DNA of 64,000 bases from CAVQJU01 sp963729215 (GCA_963729215.1 CAVSND010000013.1:1-64000); one strand, 5' to 3'. Shown: positions 36,232 through 45,851, counted from the first letter of the stretch. The notes: generated by a model from the sequence alone, not told the origin. Numbers and translations are program-made.

Positions 36232-38721
36232 CTATTTCCCTAACCGGACCTGAATGCGGTACTCGCGAATCGGCGAGTTGTAGAAGGTACCGAAGTCCGG
36301 CGCGCCTTGATTCGCCTGGACGTCGACCGGCAGGAACGAGTTCAGCGCGTTCGCGAAGCGGATCCCCACCCACGCGTGCACCTTCGCCACGCTCAGCCGC
36401 CGTTCGACGCCGGCGTCGACGCGCAGATAGGTTGGAAACCGCTGCTCGTTTCTCGGGCCGACGAAGTCGAGCGTATCGTTGACGATCGAATACGGCAACC
36501 CGCTGCGCCAGTCGAACGTGCCCAGCACCATCCAGCCGCCGTTCGGCATCGCTCGGCCGTGGACGAACAGCCGGTTGGGTACGTCCGCGGTCGCCGGCGC
36601 GTAGGCATTGGCTCCGATGATCGGCTCGAGCACCGAGTCGTAGAAATCGACCAGGTCATTCAGATCCTGATGAGCGGACGAATGGGTGTACGAGGTGGTG
36701 ACATCAAGGCGTGTGCCGCGCGTGACGTGGACGTTCACTTCCTGCTGCAGGTAGCTGGACTCGCCGGTACTGCTCAAGAGCAGCGCGCCGCCTGTGCCCG
36801 TCCGGACAGGATCGACGACCAGCTCGTGACTGCCTTGCCGGCCGAGGACGCTCAGACGTACGGCGAACGTCCGGTTCAGACGTCTGTCGTAGGAGAGATC
36901 CCAGGCGGTGCTGCGCGCGACCTGGAGGTTCGGCTCGATGGCGTGGGTGTAGAGCACGGCGGGGCCGAGCGGCGTGACACCGTCGGTGTCGTACCGCGTG
37001 TCGAGCGTGTTCTCGAACTCGTCGAACGCGCCGGCGACGAGTGGCGTTCTCTCGTAGAACACGCCGATGCCGCCGCGGAGCACGGTGTTGCCGGTCTCGT
37101 CCAGCAGAACGGCGGCTCCCACGCGCGGCGTGGCGCCGGTGCGCATCGTAATCGCGTCGCGATCGAGGCGCGCGCCGAACTCGACCCACCAGCGCGCGCC
37201 GGGCTGGATGCGGTCCTGCGCAAATGCCGCGAAGTCCGTGCCGTGAACGGATTGCTCCGTCGGGCTGCCGAACGTCAGCCGCCTCGCCAGTGTGCCGTCC
37301 GAGCGCTTCACGAGAACCGGTCGGCTGGCGCTCGTTCCCTCGTAGCCGGTCCGCAGCAGGTCGATCCCGGCCTTCAGGGCGTGCACGCCGAGAGGACCCT
37401 TGCGCGAGGCGGACACGGTTTCAACCCACTGGAACGACGTCGTGTTCCGGTTCTGACGATTGAAGAAGTTTCCGAGCGTGTTGTCCGGCAGGAGCTGCAT
37501 CGTTGCCGCTCCCTTGCCTTGGACCGACGTGTCGAACGTATGGAACGCCAGCATGCTCTCGAGGAACGTCTGGCCCCCGATCTGGGCCCGTTCCGTCATC
37601 ATCGAGTGGCTGAACTGGTTGTCGATGTCAGCGGTCGCGGGTGGGGGCGTGAAGGTGCCGAGCGTCGCGTTCGACACGCTGCCGGGCACGAACCCCAGGC
37701 TGACCACCAGCGATTCGCCCTCCGACAGGTTTGCGTCGATGCGGGTCAGCGAGCTGACCCAGTTCGTCGTGCGCAATTCGTTTTCGGGACGGCTGTTGAT
37801 GTCGGTCGTCTGGTAGTAGTACTGCCCCGTCTGTTCCAGGAAGACGCGATCCTTGACGACCGGGCCCCCGAACTCGAGGCTCGGCTTCCACGCGAGAACG
37901 CCTGTCACGTCGAAGACCGTAGAGCGCTTCACCCTGAGGTTCGGCTGGAAGTTATTGAGGTGGATCTTCCAGGCATCGCCGGCGCGCCGCGTCTGGATCA
38001 TGACGAGGCCGGATGAAAACCTGCCAAACTCCACTTCGTACGGGTTCGCCATCACCGAGACCGAGTCGATGCCGTCGGCCGGGAGCGTGACGCGAGACAG
38101 ATTGGTCGCCGGATCGACCAGCGTCGCCGCCCCAAGCTGCTGGCCGGCCTGATTCGGCCGCGCGCCGTCGATACTGTCTCCGCCGCTCAGCTCGATGACG
38201 CCGGGCGTGAGGCGAACGGCGGTCTGGATGCCTTCTCCGGGCGCCAGGAGCTGTGTTTCCTTGTTGTCGACGGTTTCGGTCGTGGCGAGCGAGTCGGACG
38301 AGGACACGACCGTCCGCGCGACGACATCGACGTGCTCGGTCAGGGCGATCGGCAGATCGAGGGTCAGCGTGACGGTTGCGCCCGCGGTGACTGTAGCGGA
38401 CATCTCGACCGCCTGAAACCCGTCGAGCGCGGCGCTGAGCCTGTAAAACCCTGGAGGAAGGTCTGGAATCGTGAACTTGCCATCGCCGTCGGACACTGAC
38501 TGCGGGAGTTCGCCGGCGGCTTCGCGGTGCACGACCACGACGACGCCCGGCAGCCGCACGGTGCCGTTCTGTGTCGAAATGGTCCCCGTGATCGTGCCGG
38601 TTCGAGCGTCGGGTTCCTCGGCGCTGAGACGTCCCGCGGCGAACGCCGTGACGATCAGCAGCGCCGCGTGAACGACGAACGACGACCACGACGATCGGAC
38701 AGAAAATCGGGGGTTGGACAA
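36232..38721 (-). CDS. TonB-dependent receptor with N-terminal carboxypeptidase-regulatory domain
   Basis: 829 aa, intact. Signal peptide ending AAGRLSAEE, an Ig-like carboxypeptidase-regulatory domain (about 40-125, GTITGTI..LPGVVVVV..GDGKFTIPDLPPGFYRL), a plug-like region with GVIELSGGDSIDGARPNQ and YEVEFGRFSSG, and a barrel of about 550 residues ending IREYRIQVRLGK. Shorter than the Oar-like receptor at 7374 and of a different subgroup; the barrel lacks the terminal aromatic residue. Probably an outer-membrane importer. Faces the HupE-like gene convergently. Confidence 0.85.
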   Translation of the reverse strand: MSNPRFSVRSSWSSFVVHAALLIVTAFAAGRLSAEEPDARTGTITGTISTQNGTVRLPGVVVVVHREAAGELPQSVSDGDGKFTIPDLPPGFYRLSAALDGFQAVEMSATVTAGATVTLTLDLPIALTEHVDVVARTVVSSSDSLATTETVDNKETQLLAPGEGIQTAVRLTPGVIELSGGDSIDGARPNQAGQQLGAATLVDPATNLSRVTLPADGIDSVSVMANPYEVEFGRFSSGLVMIQTRRAGDAWKIHLNNFQPNLRVKRSTVFDVTGVLAWKPSLEFGGPVVKDRVFLEQTGQYYYQTTDINSRPENELRTTNWVSSLTRIDANLSEGESLVVSLGFVPGSVSNATLGTFTPPPATADIDNQFSHSMMTERAQIGGQTFLESMLAFHTFDTSVQGKGAATMQLLPDNTLGNFFNRQNRNTTSFQWVETVSASRKGPLGVHALKAGIDLLRTGYEGTSASRPVLVKRSDGTLARRLTFGSPTEQSVHGTDFAAFAQDRIQPGARWWVEFGARLDRDAITMRTGATPRVGAAVLLDETGNTVLRGGIGVFYERTPLVAGAFDEFENTLDTRYDTDGVTPLGPAVLYTHAIEPNLQVARSTAWDLSYDRRLNRTFAVRLSVLGRQGSHELVVDPVRTGTGGALLLSSTGESSYLQQEVNVHVTRGTRLDVTTSYTHSSAHQDLNDLVDFYDSVLEPIIGANAYAPATADVPNRLFVHGRAMPNGGWMVLGTFDWRSGLPYSIVNDTLDFVGPRNEQRFPTYLRVDAGVERRLSVAKVHAWVGIRFANALNSFLPVDVQANQGAPDFGTFYNSPIREYRIQVRLGK

Positions 38722-38809
38722 CTATCAATTGTCAGTTCGCGAGGCGAGTTGACGCAATGGTCAAAACTGACAGATGTCCTGGCTCATGAATAACATATGA
38801 ACATCGTGA

Positions 38810-40327
38810 CTACCGAGCGACCGCTGCGATCTGCGTTCCCGTGAGCCCCGCACCATGAATGCGCTGCTGTGCCTCTTCAGCCGCGGCTCGCGTGGCGAAC
38901 GGCCCGGCCACCACTTGCTGCCAGCCGTCTGACTCGCGCCGGCGAACCGCGATGCCGAGCGCCGTCACCTGGTCGGCGACAGACGCGGCGCGCGCTTCGG
39001 TCCGGAATGACGCCACGATGATGTCAAACGGCGTGGCGGTCGCATCTGCTGGCGCAGGTACGGCGTCCGGCTTCGGCGCCGCCGTTCCGGGAGCGGCCGC
39101 TTCCTTCGATGCCGGAACGTTGGCGTCTGGGGCGCCGGCTGGTGCGACGCGCGCGGGCGGTGTGGCCGTCGGCTTCGGCCGGGCGGCCGGCGGCGGTGTC
39201 GCAGATGAGGGCGCCTCGGCCGCCGGCGTCCGGGACCACCGCATGCCGAACAGCGCGGCAGCACCCACCAGCGCGGCCAGCGCGACCAGCATCACCGTCC
39301 GCGTCGAGCGCAGCGGCTTGCCTGATTCGGGAAGCACGCCGAAGGACGCCGGTGTCTCGGCTTCGTCCGCCCGCTGGACGATGTCGGCAACTGTTTCGGG
39401 TGCGGGCCATACTCGTGGCGGCGTGACCTTCACCTGGGTCGACTTGGCAGGGCTCTCGATGCCCAACGCCACAGCGGCCGAGTGGATGATCGCACCGTCG
39501 ATCGTGCGCACCTGGGCCATGAAGGCTTGTTCAAGCGAGCGATCGCACAACAAATTGATCACCCGCGGCACTCCGCTCGAGATTTGTGTGACGACGCGAA
39601 TCGCGTCTGGAGTGAACGTGGCGCCAGGGCCTGCCAGCGGCGAAGGCGTGTCGTGGCGGGCGAGCGCCAGCCGGTGCTCGATGTACTGCTGCACTTCCTC
39701 GGTGTTGAGCGGCTCCAGCGCGAACCGCCGCGACACGCGCTGATGCAGCTGACGCAACTCGGGCCGCGAGAGCAGCGGCTCCAGGTCCGTCTGGCCCACG
39801 AGAATGATCTGCAGAATGGTTCCCTTCTCATCGTCGATGTTCGACAGCAGGCGAATCTGCTCGAGGACGTCGGGCCGCAGATGCTGGGCCTCGTCGATCA
39901 TGACGACGGCGTGGGCCTGGATCGGGGCGAGCGAGGTCAGGAACGCGTGAAGCGTCTCGACCAGCTGGTGGCGGGTCGCGCCGCCGAAGCGCGCCGGATC
40001 CTTCGCGATGACCCCGAAGTCCTTCAGCAGTTCTTTGAGCAGGTCGTCGCTGTCGAGCAGCGGATCGTGAATGACCGAGAGAAACGTCTTGAAGGGAAGG
40101 CGCTGCAGGACCGTCCGGCACAGCAGGGTCTTGCCCGTGCCGATGTCGCCGGTAATGACGACGAGGGGTTCGCGCCGTTCGAGCGCGTGAGCCACCTGTG
40201 CCAGGGCGGCCGAGTGCGACGCGCTGGCAAACAGGAAGCGTGGGTCGGGAGCGAGGCTGAACGGCGACTCGCTGAATCCGAAAAACGGCTCGTAGGTGGC
40301 GAGCGGCTGCGCCGGGCCGGGTGTCAT
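38810..40327 (-). CDS. ExeA-like AAA ATPase with TM helix and C-terminal SPOR domain
   Basis: 505 aa. AAA domain with Walker A GDIGTGKT (about 61-68), Walker B VVMIDEAQ and arginine-rich sensor region, as in ExeA/GspA of type II secretion. A TM helix (VMLVALAALVGAAALFG, about 344-362) is followed by a Pro/Ala-rich linker and a SPOR domain (FDIIVASFRTEARAASVADQV..VVAGPFATRAAAEEA), which binds denuded glycan strands of peptidoglycan. ExeA normally has a peptidoglycan_binding_1 domain here, so this is a domain swap with the same target. Likely helps place a secretin or exopolysaccharide machine in the wall. No other secretion genes are near. Confidence 0.88.
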   Translation of the reverse strand: MTPGPAQPLATYEPFFGFSESPFSLAPDPRFLFASASHSAALAQVAHALERREPLVVITGDIGTGKTLLCRTVLQRLPFKTFLSVIHDPLLDSDDLLKELLKDFGVIAKDPARFGGATRHQLVETLHAFLTSLAPIQAHAVVMIDEAQHLRPDVLEQIRLLSNIDDEKGTILQIILVGQTDLEPLLSRPELRQLHQRVSRRFALEPLNTEEVQQYIEHRLALARHDTPSPLAGPGATFTPDAIRVVTQISSGVPRVINLLCDRSLEQAFMAQVRTIDGAIIHSAAVALGIESPAKSTQVKVTPPRVWPAPETVADIVQRADEAETPASFGVLPESGKPLRSTRTVMLVALAALVGAAALFGMRWSRTPAAEAPSSATPPPAARPKPTATPPARVAPAGAPDANVPASKEAAAPGTAAPKPDAVPAPADATATPFDIIVASFRTEARAASVADQVTALGIAVRRRESDGWQQVVAGPFATRAAAEEAQQRIHGAGLTGTQIAAVAR

Positions 40328-40425
40328 CACCGCATCATTTTACGCATCGGCACCTCGAAGTACGAGCCCCGGCAGGAAATGATGAGCTTGGAGCGCCGGG
40401 CCTATAATCCCCCGCAGGAGTTCGC

Positions 40426-42426
40426 ATGCGCACACGGTGCCGAATCGGGCTGGCGGTGTTGTCCCTCGTCGCGCTCACCGCTCGGCCGGCCGCCGCGCAG
40501 ACAGCCACGACGGCGGGCGAGTTTTCGGTCGAACCGCCGACGCTCGTCTCGCTCGGATTCGACTGGACGATCGCCGGCGACGACAACCGGAATGCCCAGG
40601 TGGAGCTGGCCTACAGGAAAAAGGGTGACACAGCGTGGAAGCGCGGCCTGCCGCTGCTGCGCCTGCAGCACGAGTGGGTGAACGGCGGCCCTCCGCAGGC
40701 GACCGACAACCCCCTGATCCCGCGTTTCCCATTCGACTACGTCGTCCCCAACATGTTCTCGGGGAGCGCGCTCAACCTCGAGCCGGACACCGAATACGAA
40801 TGCCGCCTCGTGCTGTCAGACCCGGACGGCGTGCGGGGCGAGGCGGCGAAGACCGTGACCGTCCGGACCCGGCGGGAGCCGCAGCCTGCCACCGGTGGCA
40901 AGACGTACCACGTCTATCCCGTCGGCTGGACCGGGCCGAAGGAAGAGCCGGCGTTCACCGGGCTCATGAGCGCGTACTACATGGGGACGGCGCACTACGA
41001 CTACCAGAACGCGTACCCGGCGCGCGTGAAGGCCGGCGACGTCATCCTCGTGCACGCGGGGCTGTACGTCAGCGACCGCTTCCACTACATGAACGGCGCC
41101 GCGCGCCCCGGGTATCTTTCGCTCGGCACGGTGTTCGACGGGACGTACTACCTGACGGCGAGCGGGACGGCGGATCGGCCGATCGTCATCAAGGGCGCGG
41201 GCGACGGCGAGGTGATCTTCGACGGCGATGGCGCACAGAACCTGTTCAACCTGATGGCCGCGAACTACAACTACTTCGAGGGCCTCACGATCCGCAATAC
41301 GAACGTCGCGTTTCTCACGGGCATCAAGGACATCGCGGGCTCGAGCGGCTTCACGCTGAAGCATTCGCGCATCTACAACGTCGGCCGCGCCGTGCAGGAC
41401 GACTGGTCGGGATCGAAGAACTACTACATCGCCGACAACTCGTTCGTCGGACGCCACGATCCCGACAAGATGATGAGCTGGATCGGCGCGATCTGGGAGA
41501 AATTCCCGGGCTTCCCCGAGCTCCTCACCTCCGAGTACGCCATCAAGGTCTACGGACAGGGTCACGTCGTGGCGTACAACTACCTGGCGCACTGGCACGA
41601 TGCGATCGATGTCGCGACGTATGGAAACCCCGACGGTGCGCCCGATCCGATCGCCGACCGCCTGCCCGTCTCGATCGACTTCTACGGCAACGACATGTTC
41701 AACATGGGCGACAACTGCATCGAGTCGGACGGCGGCGCCCACAACATCCGCGTCTTCAGGAACCGGTGCTTCAACGTGGCGTCGCAGGCGCTCTCGGCGC
41801 AGCCGATGTACGGCGGGCCCGTGTACTTCTACCAGAACCTCGTGTACAACGCGCCGGCGAGCGGGTCGCTGAAGTTCGTCGCGACGCCTGCGGGCGTGCT
41901 CGTGTACCAGAATACGTTCGTCGGCGAAGTGGTGGCGCGCGGTCCGGCGTCGAACGTCCATTTCCGCAACAACCTGATCGTTTCCCAGGAGGAGCTCGAT
42001 CCGGTGTTCGCGGTCGGGACGTACACCAATTACTCGACGTCCGACTACAACGCCTTCCGGCCCTATCCCGGCAAGGACGGCGGGTTCGAGTGGAATACGC
42101 CGCCGGCGGCCGTGCCGGCCGACTACAAGAGCGCGCCGGCCGTGCACCGCTTCAAGACGCTGCGCGAATACAGCGGCGCGACGGGACAGGACACGCACAG
42201 TGTCCTCGTGGACTACGACACGTTCGTCGCCGTGACGATGCCGGACAAGTCGGACCCGCAGCGGCTCTACAAGCCGGACGGGCTCGACTTCCGCCTGCGG
42301 CCCGGCTCCGCTGCCGTTGATGCGGGCGTTGCACTGCCATCAATCAACGACGACTTCACGGGACGGGCGCCGGACATCGGCGCCTATGAGATCGGAAGGC
42401 CCGCGCCGCATTACGGGCCGCGCTAG
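40426..42426 (+). CDS. secreted right-handed parallel beta-helix protein
   Basis: 666 aa. Signal peptide (SLVALTARPAAAQ), a beta-sandwich N-domain resembling a fibronectin-like fold (LNLEPDTEYECRLVL, about 30-150), then a beta-helix with repeated N-N-x-I/V-x motifs (YFEGLTIRNTNV, NVHFRNNLIVS) and a C-terminal DIGAYE motif typical of pectate-lyase-like folds in this phylum. Catalytic residues cannot be identified, so a polysaccharide lyase or hydrolase role is only likely. A perfect TATAAT lies at 40403-40408 and AGGAG at 40416-40420. It overlaps the convergent NHL propeller gene by four bases. Confidence 0.83.
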   Translation: MRTRCRIGLAVLSLVALTARPAAAQTATTAGEFSVEPPTLVSLGFDWTIAGDDNRNAQVELAYRKKGDTAWKRGLPLLRLQHEWVNGGPPQATDNPLIPRFPFDYVVPNMFSGSALNLEPDTEYECRLVLSDPDGVRGEAAKTVTVRTRREPQPATGGKTYHVYPVGWTGPKEEPAFTGLMSAYYMGTAHYDYQNAYPARVKAGDVILVHAGLYVSDRFHYMNGAARPGYLSLGTVFDGTYYLTASGTADRPIVIKGAGDGEVIFDGDGAQNLFNLMAANYNYFEGLTIRNTNVAFLTGIKDIAGSSGFTLKHSRIYNVGRAVQDDWSGSKNYYIADNSFVGRHDPDKMMSWIGAIWEKFPGFPELLTSEYAIKVYGQGHVVAYNYLAHWHDAIDVATYGNPDGAPDPIADRLPVSIDFYGNDMFNMGDNCIESDGGAHNIRVFRNRCFNVASQALSAQPMYGGPVYFYQNLVYNAPASGSLKFVATPAGVLVYQNTFVGEVVARGPASNVHFRNNLIVSQEELDPVFAVGTYTNYSTSDYNAFRPYPGKDGGFEWNTPPAAVPADYKSAPAVHRFKTLREYSGATGQDTHSVLVDYDTFVAVTMPDKSDPQRLYKPDGLDFRLRPGSAAVDAGVALPSINDDFTGRAPDIGAYEIGRPAPHYGPR

Positions 42427-43604
42427 CGCGCCGTCACGGGAACGAACTTCTGGATGCGCTTGTTCTCTTCGACCTCACCCGTGTAGAGGTTCCCTCTCGA
42501 ATCCATCGCGATCGCGTTGATCCAGTGAAATTGGCCGGCGTACGTTCCGTTGCGGCCGAAGCTGCCGATCGTCCCACCGCTCTGGCGATCGAGGATCCAG
42601 ACCTTGTCGTTCGTGCCGTCGGCGACGTAGGCGTACTTCTGCTGCGGGTCGCGCGACAACGCCAGCTTGTAGGTGGTGCCGCACGGCGGGAACTTCGGAT
42701 GATAGAGCCCGCCGCAATCCTCGGCGCGCTGTGACGGTGTGTTCGGCGACACGTAGAACTCCTGGAGGAATCGGCCATCCGTCGAGAAGACCTCGATGCG
42801 GTTCTGTCCACGCTCGCCGACATACACCTTGCGGTCCTTCGAGATCTCGACGAAATGCAGGTCGGGGACCATGTTCTTCTCGTCCGGGGGCGGTCCGCCG
42901 GTCCACTTGTAGGTCGGAAGCGGATCGTTCGTGATCTCGCTGAGCGGCATGCCGTGGCCGCCCCATCCGCGCTTGAACGCGCCGGTCGTCATGTCGTAGA
43001 TGACCACGCGCCGCTGATTGATGATGTAGATCTCGTTGGCCACTTCGTCGAGCTGAAACCGTCCCTTGCTCACGAAGTAGTCCGTCATCTGGTTGTTCTC
43101 CTTGAAGGTCGGATTGTCCTTTGGCGGACGATGGCCGAAGTCCCACACCAGAACGCCGTCCTTCGTGAACTTCAGGATGGTGTCCTGCGCGGCGGTGCCG
43201 GACACCCAGACGAACCCTTTCGAGTCGGCAATGACGGTCTGCAGCGCGGTCGGCCATTCCGGGATGTACCCCGGTCCGCCCCACGCGCGCACGACGTTGC
43301 CTTCCTGGTCGAGCTCGACGATCTCCGGTCCGCGGACACAGCAGTCGATCTTGTTCAGGTCGCCGCCGATCTCGTCGGGATTCGCCGCAGCGGCGCGGTT
43401 GATGAACCAGATGTGATCGTTCTGAGGATCGATCCCGATCCCGGTCACCTGCTGCATGCTCCAGCGGTTGGGCAGCCACTTGGGCCAGAACGGGTCGACT
43501 TTGAAGGCAGGCGCGGCAAGCTGCCCTGTCTGCGACCGCAGACCCGGGCCCGACAGGACGACAACCAGACCGGTGATTCCGAGAATACCTGCGATGTGTC
43601 GCAT
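42423..43604 (-). CDS. secreted six-bladed NHL beta-propeller protein, copy 2
   Basis: 393 aa with a signal peptide (LGITGLVVVLSGPG), then FKVDPFWPKWLPNRW and six blades (VIADSKGFVWVSG, VEISKDRKVYVGERGQN, YVADGTNDKVWILDRQ, AIAMDSRGNLYTGEV). Paralogue of the protein at 33595; two Cys pairs (DCCVRG, EDCGG..PPCG) are specific to each. ATG 43604 has GGAGGG upstream. A large inverted repeat lies immediately upstream (43622-43744), which separates it from the VOC gene on the same strand. Confidence 0.85.
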   Translation of the reverse strand: MRHIAGILGITGLVVVLSGPGLRSQTGQLAAPAFKVDPFWPKWLPNRWSMQQVTGIGIDPQNDHIWFINRAAAANPDEIGGDLNKIDCCVRGPEIVELDQEGNVVRAWGGPGYIPEWPTALQTVIADSKGFVWVSGTAAQDTILKFTKDGVLVWDFGHRPPKDNPTFKENNQMTDYFVSKGRFQLDEVANEIYIINQRRVVIYDMTTGAFKRGWGGHGMPLSEITNDPLPTYKWTGGPPPDEKNMVPDLHFVEISKDRKVYVGERGQNRIEVFSTDGRFLQEFYVSPNTPSQRAEDCGGLYHPKFPPCGTTYKLALSRDPQQKYAYVADGTNDKVWILDRQSGGTIGSFGRNGTYAGQFHWINAIAMDSRGNLYTGEVEENKRIQKFVPVTAR

Positions 43605-43621
43605 CACTCACCCTCCAGCGT

Positions 43622-43744
43622 GAGCACGCGGAGACGAGCAGGTAACGCAGAGATCGCAGAGATCGCGGAGGAACAAGACCCTATTTTGTTGTCTCAGCGA
43701 TCTCCGCGATCTCTGCGTTGATTCATCGTCTCCGCGTTCTCAAG
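43622..43744. repeat. CGCAGAGATCGCGGAG large inverted repeat, copy 2
   Basis: Same nested architecture as 22084-22191: outer GCGGAGACGA / TCGTCTCCGCG, inner AACGCAGAGATCGCAGAG.. / ..CTCCGCGATCTCTGCGTTG. Encodes the last dozen residues of the VOC protein at 43694. Confidence 0.85.
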
Positions 43745-44746
43745 TTCACGCGCCGCCTCGACGAGCTCGATGAGCAGGCCGTTGGGGTCGCGGATGAACG
43801 CGCGCAGTCTGCCATCGACGTTGAGGGCTTCGCCCCCGTCGGTGTCCACGGTCACTCCTGCGGCCTTGAGCCTGGCGAGCAGCGCCGGGACGTTCTCCAC
43901 GAGGAACGACACCGCGGGCGTTCCGGGATCCTGCAGCCGGCCGGCGAGCTGCGCGCGCTCCACGTTTCTGAAATCGTACATGCGCCAGGTTGCGGCGCCC
44001 CCCGGCGGCCTGACCCCGGCGCTCATCGATCCTGCGGCCGTTGGCGTGCCCTGCAGGCTCAGCACCGCCGGCGACAGCGGCGTCGGCTGACCCGTCGGCT
44101 GAAAACCCAGGTGATCGCGGTAGAACTCGAGCGTCCTGGCCACGTCGCCCACGATGAACGTGGCCCAGCCGCCGATGACGATGGACGACGCCGGCACGTC
44201 GGCCGCTACCGGCCCTCCCTGGAACGCGAACTCGAGCGGGTAGCCGTCGGGATCGCGCATGATGACCGCGCGATTCACGGCCGCGGGACCTTCGGGCCTG
44301 ATGGGCGCGCCGCCTTCGGTGTAAACGCCGGCGATGCAATCGCGCACGCGCGCGAAGGCGGCATCCATGTCCTTCACGCGAAGGACCAGCTTCACGCTGC
44401 CCGGATCCTGAAGGCGCTGGCGGACCGGCCGCGCATCGACGCCGGAAAACTGCACGAGCGTCAGGCGCACGTCGCCGCCCGGAACCTGCAGCGTCGCGAC
44501 GCGCACGGTCGCCCCCGGCGCGCGCGTCAACGCGCCAAGCTCGCGCGAGGAGCCAGAGGGAAACGCCGATGACCGCTCCGGGATCAGGCCGACGGCATCG
44601 CGGTAGAACGCGAGCGACCGGTCCAGATCGGCGACGGTGTGAATCACGGCGTTCGGGCGCACGACGCGGGCCGCCGTCGGCTGTGCGGCTGCCCATGCGG
44701 CCGCGAGCACCACGCTGGCGGCCAGTGAGAAAATCCGACGTGTCAT
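43694..44746 (-). CDS. secreted two-domain VOC protein
   Basis: 350 aa. Signal peptide (AASVVLAAAWAAAQP), VOC domain 1 (NAVIHTVADLDRSLAFYRDAVGL to PLEFAFQG, about 30-180) and VOC domain 2 (ATFIVGDVARTLEFYRDHLGF to LLIELVEAA, about 195-335). Domain ends have the expected Glu. Substrate unknown. The C-terminal ENAETMNQRRDRGDR is translated from the flanking inverted repeat, so the natural end is probably near 43740. Different subgroup from the VOC protein at 32650. Confidence 0.83.
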   Translation of the reverse strand: MTRRIFSLAASVVLAAAWAAAQPTAARVVRPNAVIHTVADLDRSLAFYRDAVGLIPERSSAFPSGSSRELGALTRAPGATVRVATLQVPGGDVRLTLVQFSGVDARPVRQRLQDPGSVKLVLRVKDMDAAFARVRDCIAGVYTEGGAPIRPEGPAAVNRAVIMRDPDGYPLEFAFQGGPVAADVPASSIVIGGWATFIVGDVARTLEFYRDHLGFQPTGQPTPLSPAVLSLQGTPTAAGSMSAGVRPPGGAATWRMYDFRNVERAQLAGRLQDPGTPAVSFLVENVPALLARLKAAGVTVDTDGGEALNVDGRLRAFIRDPNGLLIELVEAARELENAETMNQRRDRGDR

Positions 44747-44825
44747 CCGGGCAGTATATGGGCTGGTCAGGCCTGCGGCTCCTGAAATCCCTTGTGTGCT
44801 AGCCTAGCGCCGTACTGAACGAATC

Positions 44826-45851
44826 ATGACGATTGCAACTCCAGCGTGGCGCCGCGGCCGCGCAGCCGCCGTCGCGGCAACCTGCGTGGCGCTCGTCTCG
44901 CTCCATGGAAGCCGCCGCGAACTTCTGAATGCCGCGGGACCACAAACCGCAGCCGCGCCCTCAAGCAGCCTGGAGATTCTCGAAGTTCGCCCGTCGTTTT
45001 TCGTGATCGCCGGCCCTGGAGGCGACAGCGCGAACGTCGGCGTGCAGGTCGGCGAGGACGGCCTCGTTGTCGTGGACGCGGGGTCGGCTGCCGCCGCGGC
45101 TGGCGTGCTCGACGCGATCAAACGCATCTCGCCGAAGCCCATTCGCTACGTCATCGACACAGGCCCCGATGCCGATCACGTCGGCGGCAACGAGACGATG
45201 GCGAACGCCGGGGAAAAGATCTTCGCCGGCGCTTTGGGGGGCGGTGCGCAGAATGCCGCGGAGAGAGTCGCTCCGATTCTCTCGGCCGAGGGCGTGCTTC
45301 GCCACATGGCGAAGTCACCGGCCGGCGGGTGGCCGACCGAGGTGTTTCATTACTCGCGCAAATCCATGTACCTGAACGGCGAGGCGATCGAAGTGCTGCA
45401 CCAGCCTGCGGCCCACACCGACAGCGACGTCTTCGCGTTCTTCCGGCGATCCGACGTCCTCTTCTCTGGCGACGTGCTCGACACGCGGCAGTTTCCCGTC
45501 ATCGACGTCGAACGAGGCGGGAGCATCCAGGGCGAGATCGCGGCGCTCAATCGACTCGCCGAACTGGCGGTGGTCTCGGTGCCCGTCGTGACGCGCGAGG
45601 CCGGCACGATCGTCGTCCCCGGGCACGGGCGCCTCTGCGATCAGTACGACGTCGTCGAGTATCGCGACATGGTGACGATCATTCGAGATCGAGTGCGCGA
45701 TCTGATCAAGGCGGGACGATCGCTCGCCGAGGTCAAGGCGGCCCAGCCGGCGAAGGGCTACATGGGACGCTACGGCAACCCGGGCAGCGCCGGGACAACG
45801 GATCGCTTCATCGAGGCCGTGTACCGGAGCCTCGCCAAGGGGAAGTCGTGA
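44826..45851 (+). CDS. secreted metallo-beta-lactamase-fold protein with degenerate metal motif
   Basis: 341 aa with an N-terminal export region and MBL fold. In place of THxHxDHxGGN it has DTGPDADHVGGN: the first two His are Gly and Asp while Asp and the third His remain. Later motifs persist (HQPAAHTDSD, LFSGDVLDT, VPGHGRLCD). It might bind one metal or act differently from hydrolases of the family. First gene of a tight run of four (44826-48496); GTG of the next gene overlaps its stop (GTGA). Confidence 0.82.
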   Translation: MTIATPAWRRGRAAAVAATCVALVSLHGSRRELLNAAGPQTAAAPSSSLEILEVRPSFFVIAGPGGDSANVGVQVGEDGLVVVDAGSAAAAAGVLDAIKRISPKPIRYVIDTGPDADHVGGNETMANAGEKIFAGALGGGAQNAAERVAPILSAEGVLRHMAKSPAGGWPTEVFHYSRKSMYLNGEAIEVLHQPAAHTDSDVFAFFRRSDVLFSGDVLDTRQFPVIDVERGGSIQGEIAALNRLAELAVVSVPVVTREAGTIVVPGHGRLCDQYDVVEYRDMVTIIRDRVRDLIKAGRSLAEVKAAQPAKGYMGRYGNPGSAGTTDRFIEAVYRSLAKGKS

